Source: VAXT01 sp035318925 (GTDB lineage Bacteria > Actinomycetota > Thermoleophilia > Gaiellales > Gaiellaceae). Taken from it: 64,000 bases of DNA. Under the pieces are notes generated by a model. That model searched no databases. It worked only from the letters and a program-made list of their open reading frames with translations, and was not told where the DNA came from. The position numbers and the translations under genes are program-made. Where the stretch lies: assembly GCA_035318925.1 (NCBI GenBank), contig DATHDS010000027.1, positions 62,001-126,000 on the forward strand. The letters run 5' to 3'. Position 1 is the stretch's first letter. The number at the start of each line of letters is the position of its first letter. This document shows, piece by piece, positions 32,443-39,223 of the stretch.

Positions 32443-33548
32443 CTTGTCTTCGCGGGCTTGAACGCCCACAGGGCGTTTCTGAAACCGTCTCGCGAGCCAC
32501 CGGGAAACAAAACGACAGCGCCGGCGGACACCGGCGAGCCAAAGACCTCGCCCGGCGCCAACCCCATCCTCTGCCACGTCCCTTTGGAGATGTCGAAGAT
32601 TGCGCCCGACCCGCAGAACCAGGCGACGACCACCTCCCCAAATCGGACGCTCGTCGGATAGCACTCGGAAAAACGAAGCGGGACGTCGGGGAGCTTCCTC
32701 CATGTGTTTCGAGCGGGATCGAAGGCACCTGCCTTCAGCTCGTAGTCCCAGGCGATGACCTCCCGCCCGGTCCAGGCCACGGCTGAGGCCTGCGGCGACA
32801 GGGAAAACGCAGCGATCACGTGCCAGGCATTCGTCTCAGGGTCGTAGGCGATGCCCTGAGCATGGTCGGTTTCCGACCAGTTGTTTCCGTCGAGATGAGC
32901 CCCCAAGACGATCATCTCCTTGCCCGTCCAGACTGCGCTCGCCTCGTTGAGAGAGAGCGGAGCCCGCGGCAGCTCTCGCCAGCGGTCGGCCGCGGGGTCG
33001 TACGCTGCTCCCTCGCGTTGTCCCGCCGAACGAGAACGGCTCGCATCGCCCCATACGATCACCTCAACGCCAGTCCAGACAACGGCAACGGGCTGCCGCG
33101 GCGTGAGCGGCGCGGGCGGAAGCATCAGCCACTTTCCGCTCTTCGGCTCGAAGAGAGCTCCGTCGCCCCAATTTTTTTCTCCGTCGCCCAAACCGCCCCA
33201 TACGAACACGTCCGTACCGGTCCACGCCGCACCTGCGGAGAAGCGGGGCGCACCGAGCGGGCCGCTCGGCACGAGGCGCCACTTGCGAGTGGTGGGGTCG
33301 AACAGACCGCCGCCGGCGTGGAGATCCTCCCCGTAGTTCGCGACGCCACCCCAGTAGAAGAGCTCCCGCCCTGTCCACACCGAGACAGCACGCGTCGTCG
33401 CGAAGGGCTGCGGCCCTAGAGACGACCAGCCTGAGGGTAGGGAATCCCAGATGCCCCGGAAGCCGTGGGTTCTCTCCATCTCTTGGGTACCGCACCCGGC
33501 GCCGGAGAGCGCGCCCACAGCAAGCAGCAAGAGAACCCAGTTCCGCAC
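32439..33548 (-). CDS. Kelch-like beta-propeller lipoprotein
   Basis: A 369-residue protein with a lipoprotein signal (LLLLAVGALSGAGC, lipobox Cys about residue 19). It contains five to six repeats of the kelch/galactose-oxidase kind: AVSVWTGRELFYWGG, AGAAWTGTDVFVWGG, AVVWTGVEVIVWGD, SAVWTGKEMIVLGA and AVAWTGREVIAWDY, each followed by FDP or YDP-x-W segments. It would be anchored outside the membrane. GTG start with TACTCC six bases upstream. Its 3' end overlaps hpt by 4 bases, convergently. Function unknown; such propellers bind carbohydrate or protein. Confidence 0.85.
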   Translation of the reverse strand: MRNWVLLLLAVGALSGAGCGTQEMERTHGFRGIWDSLPSGWSSLGPQPFATTRAVSVWTGRELFYWGGVANYGEDLHAGGGLFDPTTRKWRLVPSGPLGAPRFSAGAAWTGTDVFVWGGLGDGEKNWGDGALFEPKSGKWLMLPPAPLTPRQPVAVVWTGVEVIVWGDASRSRSAGQREGAAYDPAADRWRELPRAPLSLNEASAVWTGKEMIVLGAHLDGNNWSETDHAQGIAYDPETNAWHVIAAFSLSPQASAVAWTGREVIAWDYELKAGAFDPARNTWRKLPDVPLRFSECYPTSVRFGEVVVAWFCGSGAIFDISKGTWQRMGLAPGEVFGSPVSAGAVVLFPGGSRDGFRNALWAFKPAKTS

Positions 33549-33648
33549 TTGTTCGGAGTACGTCGGCCGCCCCGCCGGAGGTCCGGCGACGCCTACAGAT
33601 AGCCGAGCGGTCGACCGGCGTCCCCCTGATGTGGGAGAGCGGCAGCCC

Positions 33649-33681
33649 GGAGCGAAGGCGGGCTTTGCCCGCCTTCGCTCC
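33649..33681. terminator. 15-bp perfect hairpin with GGGCTTTGCCC core
   Basis: GGAGCGAAGGCGGGC (33649-33663), loop TTT, GCCCGCCTTCGCTCC (33667-33681). The core matches the second stem of the composite repeats at 1.4 and 27.1 kb. It lies upstream of the kelch lipoprotein and downstream of the 52-residue gene on the minus strand. Confidence 0.5.
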
Positions 33682-33705
33682 TCATTTCGGGGTACGAGTC
33701 TCTAA

Positions 33706-33753
33706 CCGAAAAAAAGTCGTCATGGCGCGCGCAAGCGCGCCGGACTTTTTCGG
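33706..33753. terminator. Bidirectional intrinsic terminator
   Basis: Stem GGCGCGC (33724-33730), loop GCAA, GCGCGCC (33735-33741), flanked by A7 on the left and T5 on the right, which also pair as an outer AT-rich stem. Either strand reads a GC stem followed by a T-run. It would terminate the 52-residue gene on the minus strand. Confidence 0.65.
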
Positions 33754-33755
33754 CC

Positions 33756-33914
33756 CTACCAGCGGTACCAGCGCGCGCCCTCTGCGCTGCGGACGACGAA
33801 GCCGATCAGCCACACGGCGAGCAGGATGAGCGCGACGAACCAGAGCAGCTTCACCGCAAAGCCGAGCGCGCCCAGCAGAATGATCAAGAGCAATATCGCG
33901 AGAACCAGTCCCAT
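33756..33914 (-). CDS. Small hydrophobic membrane protein
   Basis: A 52-residue protein. After the initial MG it is almost entirely hydrophobic (LVLAILLLIILLGALGFAV and LWFVALILLAVWLIGFVV), giving two short membrane helices, and it ends with the polar tail RSAEGARWYRW. Very similar small hydrophobic proteins are widespread in actinobacteria without known function. GGAGGG immediately precedes the ATG and AGGAG lies slightly further upstream. It ends inside the bidirectional terminator region. Confidence 0.7.
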   Translation of the reverse strand: MGLVLAILLLIILLGALGFAVKLLWFVALILLAVWLIGFVVRSAEGARWYRW

Positions 33915-33990
33915 CCCTCCACTCCTCTGTCGAAGGTGCGTTCCGAAGTGGAATACGCGTTCCCCGCCGAGGCGTGGCGCAAACCCAGCG

Positions 33991-35157
33991 CTACAGGTAG
34001 CCCATCGGGTCGACCGGCGTCCCGTTGACGCGCACCTCGAAATGGAGATGCGGGCCGAAGCAGTGGCCCGTGCAGCCCACGTAGCCGATCACCTGTCCCT
34101 GCGAGACGCTCCCGCCGCCGACCGCGATGCTGGACTGGTGGGCGTACCCGGTCGAGAGCCCGCCGCCGTGGTCGATGATGACGAAGTTGCCGTAGCCGCC
34201 CATCCAGCCCGCGAAGATGACCGTCCCGCTGGCGGCGGCGTGAATCGGAGTCCCGTACGGAACGGCGATGTCGATGCCCGCGTGCAGCCGGCCCCAGCGC
34301 ATCCCGAACGGGCTCACGACCGGGCCGTTGACAGGCCAGATGAGCCCGCTTGACGACGGCGTCGAGTCGTAGCTCGACGAGCCGGCCGCCCGGATCTGGG
34401 CGGTGACTTGCCCGCTCGCCGCCAGGAGCCCGGCCGCCTCGTTCAGATACTCGGCCTTGCTCTCCTGGATCGCCGCGAGTTGGTGCTTCTTGTGCCCCCT
34501 GACCCCTGCGAGGCCCTTCTCGCTGATCAGGAGCCGCTCCTTCTCGCTGCGCACCTGCGCTGTGCGGACGGAGATCGTCCGGGTGACCGTCGCGACCTGG
34601 TGGCGGGTCACCCTCGTCTTCTCGCGCGCGTCGTGCATGGAGACTTTCGCGCTGTTCACCTCCGTCGTGATGCGCGCGTCCTGCGAGCCGATGTCACGGA
34701 CATACGCGATCTGGTCGAGGAAATCGCTCAGGCTCTGGGTCGAGAGCAGGACGTCGAGCGTCGTCGGGTCGTCAGACTCGTAGAGCTCGATCAGCCGCTG
34801 GTTGAGCCTTCCCACGGAGAACGCGTACTGGCGCTTGAGGAAATCGAGCTGATCGGTCTGCAGCCGGAAGAGCCTGGTGATCCGGTCGAGCTTCTCCTGC
34901 TGAAGCGCGAGGTCGCGCTGGAGGGTGGTCAGCCGCGCGGAGACGCCGCCGACCTGCTGCTCGAGGGTACGGATGCGACCCTCGAGCGAGCCGATCTGCG
35001 ACGAGAGCTGCGACTCCTGGGCCTGGGCCGCTGCGATCTTCGCCTGGAGCGATGAAAGCCGGTCGCTGGAGGATTCGGCGTGCGCCTGCGTGCTTAGCGC
35101 CGCCGGGAGGGCGACGAGGAGCGAGAGGAGGAGGGCTAGGGCTAGCCGTCGAGCCAT
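33991..35157 (-). CDS. M23 peptidoglycan endopeptidase with coiled coil
   Basis: A 388-residue secreted murein hydrolase. A signal peptide (ALALLLSLLVALPAALS), two long coiled-coil regions (about 30-115 and 155-265) and a C-terminal LytM/M23 domain (about 285-388) are visible. Zinc and catalytic motifs HAGIDIAVP and HCFGPHLHFEV are intact, so it should be active; the coiled coils suggest EnvC/RipC-like control by a partner. The ATG at 35157 is chosen because the signal peptide follows directly. A 160-nt structured element lies 84 bases upstream. Confidence 0.9.
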   Translation of the reverse strand: MARRLALALLLSLLVALPAALSTQAHAESSSDRLSSLQAKIAAAQAQESQLSSQIGSLEGRIRTLEQQVGGVSARLTTLQRDLALQQEKLDRITRLFRLQTDQLDFLKRQYAFSVGRLNQRLIELYESDDPTTLDVLLSTQSLSDFLDQIAYVRDIGSQDARITTEVNSAKVSMHDAREKTRVTRHQVATVTRTISVRTAQVRSEKERLLISEKGLAGVRGHKKHQLAAIQESKAEYLNEAAGLLAASGQVTAQIRAAGSSSYDSTPSSSGLIWPVNGPVVSPFGMRWGRLHAGIDIAVPYGTPIHAAASGTVIFAGWMGGYGNFVIIDHGGGLSTGYAHQSSIAVGGGSVSQGQVIGYVGCTGHCFGPHLHFEVRVNGTPVDPMGYL

Positions 35158-35240
35158 CAGGGATCGGTTTCGGGGCACGGGCGGGCGTCCCTGCCTGCCC
35201 GAAAAGTTGCTGCATACTAGCGATTCCTGCGGATGGATCC

Positions 35241-35400
35241 GGAGGGGCTGGCGGAACGTTGCTCGTCGCCGGGGTGCGATGCTCGTTCCGAGGCCGCGGA
35301 CGCAGGGAGCCCCGGTAGTCACCTACCGGGGCGACTGAGGACCCGGCCTCGGGGCGAGCAGCGCAGCCTGGCGGCTCAGCCATGTTTCGCCAGCCCCTCC
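35241..35400 (+). ncRNA. 160-nt long-hairpin RNA candidate, 6S-like
   Basis: Near-complete self-complementarity. The closing stem 35241-35257 pairs with 35384-35400 (17 bp, one G-U). A bubble of 10 and 11 nt follows, then stems 35268-35278 with 35362-35372 and 35281-35296 with 35344-35359, an inner loop, and terminal hairpin 35309-35318 with 35323-35332. On the plus strand the 3' side of the bubble can form GGC-TCA-GCC. Closing stem, central bubble with a 3'-side mini-hairpin and long terminal stem is the 6S RNA plan. It could instead be a leader of the minus-strand M23 gene, or a terminator. Confidence 0.35.
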
Positions 35401-36261
35401 TTATTCCGGGCCCGGCTCTGGGATCGTGGGCTGCTGTGGGCGGTCGCCCTCGTCCGGCGGCGGAAACGGCTCCGGGATGCGCGCCGGCTCCGGCGGCTGG
35501 CCCTCGTCCGGCGGCGGGAACGGCTCGGGCACCGTCGCGGGCTCCGGCACGGAGCCGGGCACCTGTTCCCCGCCCGGCAGGATCTGGGTCGGCTGAACCT
35601 GGAGCTGGGCCCGCTCGATGCGCTCCTGAGCCTCCATCGTCACGTTCGCCATCTGTTTCTCCTTCTCTGCGATCACGTTGTCGAGAGCTTCGATCTCCTG
35701 CTTCAGTTGTTTCGTGGCCGATCGGTTTCCTTCGTAAACCGCCTCGCCGAGCTCCCGCAGGCGCTCGCCCCGCTCCGCGACCAGCCGGCCGACCTCACGC
35801 CGGAGCGCGGCGAGCTCGATCCTGGCGCTGCCGTGAGCCGCGACCGTCTCGACCGCGGCTCCGGCTCGGGCGCGGACGGATCCGAGGACGGAGAGCGAGA
35901 CGCGACCCACCTCCGAAGTCTCATCCGGAAGCCGCCGGGCCTGTGAGGAGAAGCCGGTCAGCGAGAAGATGGCGAGGCCGAGGAGGATCAGCCCCCAGGG
36001 CCAGCGCCCGGTCGCGAACAGGGCAATCGCCAGGACGAGGGCACCGACGCCGAGCACGAGCAGGACCGTGGAGGGCGGAACGCCGAAGAGCCGTCGCTGT
36101 GCAACCTGCGGCTCGACGGGCACAGGCCCGGTCTCGTTCGCAGGCAGCTCCTGCACTGCCGTTTCCCCGGCCGCAGCGTCCGTCCGAGATCCGCACTCCG
36201 GGCAGAAGCGGGCCCTCGCCGGAAGCTTGGCGCCACAGCTTTCGCACTTAGCCTGCGGCAC
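35401..36261 (-). CDS. Zinc-ribbon membrane protein with Pro-rich repeats
   Basis: A 286-residue protein: a zinc ribbon at the N-terminus (CESCGAKL and FCPECGSR, about 6-25), two adjacent transmembrane helices (VLLVLGVGALVLAIALFA and WGLILLGLAIFSLTGF, about 65-105), a long charged helical region (about 145-220) likely to coil, and a C-terminal repeat in which EPFPPPDEG occurs twice. GTG start, overlapping the CcmI-like gene by 14 bases at the end of the respiratory operon. The stop codon abuts the structured element at 35400. Function unknown; it resembles the zinc-ribbon membrane protein at 7307-8053 in plan. Confidence 0.75.
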   Translation of the reverse strand: MPQAKCESCGAKLPARARFCPECGSRTDAAAGETAVQELPANETGPVPVEPQVAQRRLFGVPPSTVLLVLGVGALVLAIALFATGRWPWGLILLGLAIFSLTGFSSQARRLPDETSEVGRVSLSVLGSVRARAGAAVETVAAHGSARIELAALRREVGRLVAERGERLRELGEAVYEGNRSATKQLKQEIEALDNVIAEKEKQMANVTMEAQERIERAQLQVQPTQILPGGEQVPGSVPEPATVPEPFPPPDEGQPPEPARIPEPFPPPDEGDRPQQPTIPEPGPE

Positions 36262-36577
36262 GGACTCGCTCCTCGTTCGACTCGGCTCGCAGCTCGAGAG
36301 CCCGCAGCGCCTCGGCGACCCGCTGCCGAAGCGGACCGACGAGCTCGCGGTAGTCCTCGTCCGAGACCTTCCCGGTCCGGTGGTCGAACTCGAGCTCCTT
36401 CAGCGCGCCGAGAGCCCGGTCGCGCCGCTCGGCCAGCTCGAGCGCGCGCCGTTCGAGCGCCCCGGGCTCGTCGAGCAGGTCGCTGGCCGGATCGGGCTCG
36501 CGGAGAAACGGAAGGGCGACGTAGAGCACGCAGACAGCGGCGAGCACCCCGCCGATCGCAATCGCGAGCCCGGTCAT
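36248..36577 (-). CDS. CcmI-like cytochrome c maturation protein
   Basis: A 109-residue protein with an N-terminal membrane helix (LAIAIGGVLAAVCVLYVALP) and a cytoplasmic or periplasmic helical part: ALELAERRDRALGALKELEF then DHRTGKVSDEDYRELVGPLR. This is the pattern of the N-terminal portion of CcmI/CcmH-type proteins, which help deliver apocytochrome c for heme attachment. The TPR part of larger CcmI is absent. The ATG overlaps the ccmF stop by 4 bases (ATGA). Confidence 0.75.
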   Translation of the reverse strand: MTGLAIAIGGVLAAVCVLYVALPFLREPDPASDLLDEPGALERRALELAERRDRALGALKELEFDHRTGKVSDEDYRELVGPLRQRVAEALRALELRAESNEERVRAAG

Positions 36578-38568
36578 GCCCGCGCGAGCGCGCGCAGCTC
36601 GCGGTAGCGGGCCGCGAGACGCCGCTGCTCGGCCGCGCTCGGCCAGAGCGCGACGAGCGAGCCCGCGAAGAAGAGAAAGCCGGAGAGCCAGATCAGGTTG
36701 ACGAGCGGCTTCACGAGCACCTTGAAGTTGATGCTCTGGTCTTTGTTGATCTGATCGGTGATCACGTAGAGGTCCTCGCCGGTCAGGTGATCGGTGCGGA
36801 TGCCGACTTCGTTCGAGACCTGCTGCTCTGCCCGGTAGTCGTTCTTCCCCGACGAGAGCGTGCCCAGCGAATGGCCTCCGCGGCGGACGTCGAGCAGTGC
36901 CCGCCATTCGGTCGCGTTCGGACCGTTGCGCTTGACGAGCTCGCGATACCTGAGCTGGTAGTGCCCGATCGCCATCGTCTGGCCCGGGCTCAACTTCTGC
37001 TCCTTCACCTTGTCGTATGCGCTCGAGCCGACGATGCCGATCGCGAGCAACACGATCGAGGCGTGCACGATGTACCCGCCGTAGCGCCGCCGGTTGCGGG
37101 CGACGAGCTCGGCGAAGGCGGCCAGCCACGAGCCGCCGGCGAGCGCACGCCTGGCCCGCGTGCCGCGCGCGAACTCGTAGCCGATCGAGCCGAGCACGAA
37201 GGCCGAGAACGTGTAGGCGACGAGCCCGATCGGCGACGAGCCCGCGCCGAGGAGCAGGAGGACGATCCCGGCCCCGAGCGCGATTCCGGCAGGCCACGCG
37301 AAGCTCCGGCCGAGCGAGCGAAGCGACGCCCGCCGCCAGGCGACGAGCGGCCCGATCCCCATCAGTAGAAGCAGCGGGATCCCGAAGATCCGCAGGAAGA
37401 AGTTGTAGTACGGCGCGCTGACCGTGATCTGCTCGCCCCGCACGGCCTCGGACAGGATCGGGAACGTCACGCCCCAGAGGATCGTCAGGCACAGCGCCAC
37501 GAGCAGCAGGTTGTTGTAGAGAAACGTCGCCTCGCGCGAGACGAGCGACTCCATCCGCGTCCGCGAGCGCAGCAGGGGCAGGCGGGACATGAGGAGCGCG
37601 GCGGAGCCGACGGTGATCAGGCAGATGAAGCCCAGGAACCACGAGCCGAGCGGGCTCTGGGTGAACGAATGGATCGAGCTGATCACTCCGGAGCGGGTGA
37701 GGAAGGTCCCGAAGAGCGCGAGACAGAACGCGAGGATGACGAGCAGCATGTTCCAGATCTTCAACATGCCGCGCTTCTCCTGGATCATCACCGAGTGCAG
37801 GAAGGCGGTCGCCGCGAGCCACGGCATGAGCGCCGCGTTCTCGACCGGGTCCCAGGCGTAGTAGCCGCCCCAGCCGACCTCGACGTAGGCCCAGTGGGAG
37901 CCGAGGAGCTGGCCGACGCCGAGCGCGGTCCAGGCGAAGAGGGTCCACCGGCGCGTGGCGACGATCCAGAGCTCGTCGGTCCTTCGCGCGAGGAGCGCGC
38001 CCATCGCGAAGGCGAACGGAATCGTGAGCCCGACGTAACCCAGGTAGAGGCAGGGCGGGTGGATCATCATGTACGGGTTCTGGAGGCTCGGATTGAGGCC
38101 GGCGCCATCGGCGGGTGCGACCTGGGTCGCGAACGGGCTCGAGACCGCGACGAGCATGAAGGCGAAGAACGTCGTCACGAGCCCGAGCACCGGAACGACC
38201 CACGCGAGGAGGTCCGGGCCCGTTCGGCGGGCGAACGCGACCGCCGCGGCCGAGAAGCCCGTCAGCACGAGCAGCCAGAGGAGGAGCGAGCCTTCCTGCC
38301 CGCCCCAGAAGGCGGAGATCGTGTACGGAGTCGGGAGCTGGAGGCTCGTGTGCTCGGCGACGTAGACGAACGAGAAGTCATTGCGCAGGAGCGCTGCGAG
38401 CAGGACGCCGGAGGCCACCGCAGCTGCGCCGAACGCTGCGAGGAGCGCGTTCTGGGCCGAGCGCGCCAGGCGCCGGCGCCGGGTGGCGGCCGCGTAGGCA
38501 CCGCCGACCAGGGCGAAGAGCGCCAGACCGAGGCAGAGGACAAGCGCCGCGCGCCCGAGCTCGGGCAT
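36574..38568 (-). CDS. ccmF: Cytochrome c maturation heme lyase subunit CcmF
   Basis: A 664-residue polytopic membrane protein of System I cytochrome c maturation, transferring heme from CcmE to apocytochrome c. It has about 14 helices, the Trp-rich heme-handling motif WGGYYAWDPVENAALMPWL, PTPYTISAFWGGQEGSLLLW near the N-terminus and a large periplasmic domain before the last helix. The ATG at 38568 is preferred because the upstream frame is antisense to ccmE. It starts 4 bases after ccmE ends. Together with ccmE and the CcmI-like gene it should serve the fused cytochrome c oxidase subunit upstream. Confidence 0.92.
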   Translation of the reverse strand: MPELGRAALVLCLGLALFALVGGAYAAATRRRRLARSAQNALLAAFGAAAVASGVLLAALLRNDFSFVYVAEHTSLQLPTPYTISAFWGGQEGSLLLWLLVLTGFSAAAVAFARRTGPDLLAWVVPVLGLVTTFFAFMLVAVSSPFATQVAPADGAGLNPSLQNPYMMIHPPCLYLGYVGLTIPFAFAMGALLARRTDELWIVATRRWTLFAWTALGVGQLLGSHWAYVEVGWGGYYAWDPVENAALMPWLAATAFLHSVMIQEKRGMLKIWNMLLVILAFCLALFGTFLTRSGVISSIHSFTQSPLGSWFLGFICLITVGSAALLMSRLPLLRSRTRMESLVSREATFLYNNLLLVALCLTILWGVTFPILSEAVRGEQITVSAPYYNFFLRIFGIPLLLLMGIGPLVAWRRASLRSLGRSFAWPAGIALGAGIVLLLLGAGSSPIGLVAYTFSAFVLGSIGYEFARGTRARRALAGGSWLAAFAELVARNRRRYGGYIVHASIVLLAIGIVGSSAYDKVKEQKLSPGQTMAIGHYQLRYRELVKRNGPNATEWRALLDVRRGGHSLGTLSSGKNDYRAEQQVSNEVGIRTDHLTGEDLYVITDQINKDQSINFKVLVKPLVNLIWLSGFLFFAGSLVALWPSAAEQRRLAARYRELRALARA

Positions 38569-38572
38569 CTCG

Positions 38573-38968
38573 TTACGCCTTCTTCTTAGGGGTGTACTTG
38601 GACGGGCACTTCGTCCGCAGCGAATCTTGCTTGGCCACGAACACACCGTTTTGGAGCCGTCCCTCCACCCGCACCTCGCGCCCGACCTTGAAGAGATCCG
38701 GAACTGACCCGCGGTAGACGACCGGAACGCTCGCGCCGCCGGAGACGTCCTGGAGGCGGAAGCGGAGGCCCTGCGGAGCGTGCCCCTCGCCCGCCGGCGT
38801 GCCGATCACCTTGCCGACGAGTGCGACGTCCCCGGTGTGTCCCTTCAGCTGGCTTGGCTGGATCGAAGGCGTTCCGCCCGCGACCGAGACGTAGACAAGG
38901 AAGACCGCGAGCGCCGCGGCGACAGAGAGCGCGACGACGAGCCGGACTGGGCTACCCGAACGAGCCAC
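38573..38968 (-). CDS. ccmE: Heme chaperone CcmE, CxxxY type
   Basis: A 131-residue periplasmic heme chaperone with one N-terminal helix (LVVALSVAAALAVFLVYVSV) and an OB-fold domain (QLKGHTGDVALVGKVIG, GLRFRLQDVSGG, VPVVYRGSVPDLFKVGREV). The heme-attachment motif is TKCPSKYTP, so the usual His of HxxxY is Cys121, as in the CcmE variants known from archaea, Desulfovibrio and some Gram-positives. The GTG start has TAGACT six bases upstream. It is followed by ccmF. Confidence 0.9.
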   Translation of the reverse strand: MARSGSPVRLVVALSVAAALAVFLVYVSVAGGTPSIQPSQLKGHTGDVALVGKVIGTPAGEGHAPQGLRFRLQDVSGGASVPVVYRGSVPDLFKVGREVRVEGRLQNGVFVAKQDSLRTKCPSKYTPKKKA

Positions 38969-38974
38969 GCTAAA

Positions 38975-38980
38975 AGTCTA
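38975..38980 (-). promoter_or_regulatory. -10 box of ccmE containing the upstream stop
   Basis: TAGACT, six bases before the ccmE GTG. Its TAG is the stop codon of the 81-residue gene. Confidence 0.45.
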
Positions 38981-39223
38981 GCCCCGTGCCGCCGCGTTCC
39001 CTACGGTTGGGTACAGCCCGGCCAGAACGGCTTCCAGGCTCGCGTCGGCGGCCGCGCTCTCGAGCAGGCAGGAGGCAACGGCTTGCCCGACCGCCTCCGC
39101 CGTCTGCTCCACGACCAGTAGCTCCGCGGGGCTGAGCCCTCGCAGTCGCCGTCGCTTGCGCAGGATGCGCTCGCTGGACACCTGGGCGGCGTCGTGCCGG
39201 AGCGCCTCGGCGTCGATCCTCAT
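38978..39223 (-). CDS. Small helical protein, HemA-dimerisation-like
   Basis: An 81-residue soluble helical protein. RILRKRRRLRGLSPAELLVV, then EQTAEAVGQAVASCLLESA resembles the C-terminal dimerisation helix of glutamyl-tRNA reductase (LSPEER...VNKLLH), without any other HemA part. Its ATG overlaps the stop of the 1072-residue oxidase-like gene (ATGA), and its stop is embedded in the ccmE promoter. A link to heme supply is suggestive only; chance similarity of short helices is possible. Confidence 0.6.
   Translation of the reverse strand: MRIDAEALRHDAAQVSSERILRKRRRLRGLSPAELLVVEQTAEAVGQAVASCLLESAAADASLEAVLAGLYPTVGNAAARG

Noticed and set aside
35241..35400. c-di-AMP (ydaO) riboswitch upstream of the M23 gene
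   Set aside because: Actinobacterial cell-wall hydrolase genes often carry this riboswitch, but the conserved single-stranded segments I remember (such as CAGCUAAC) are absent on both strands.
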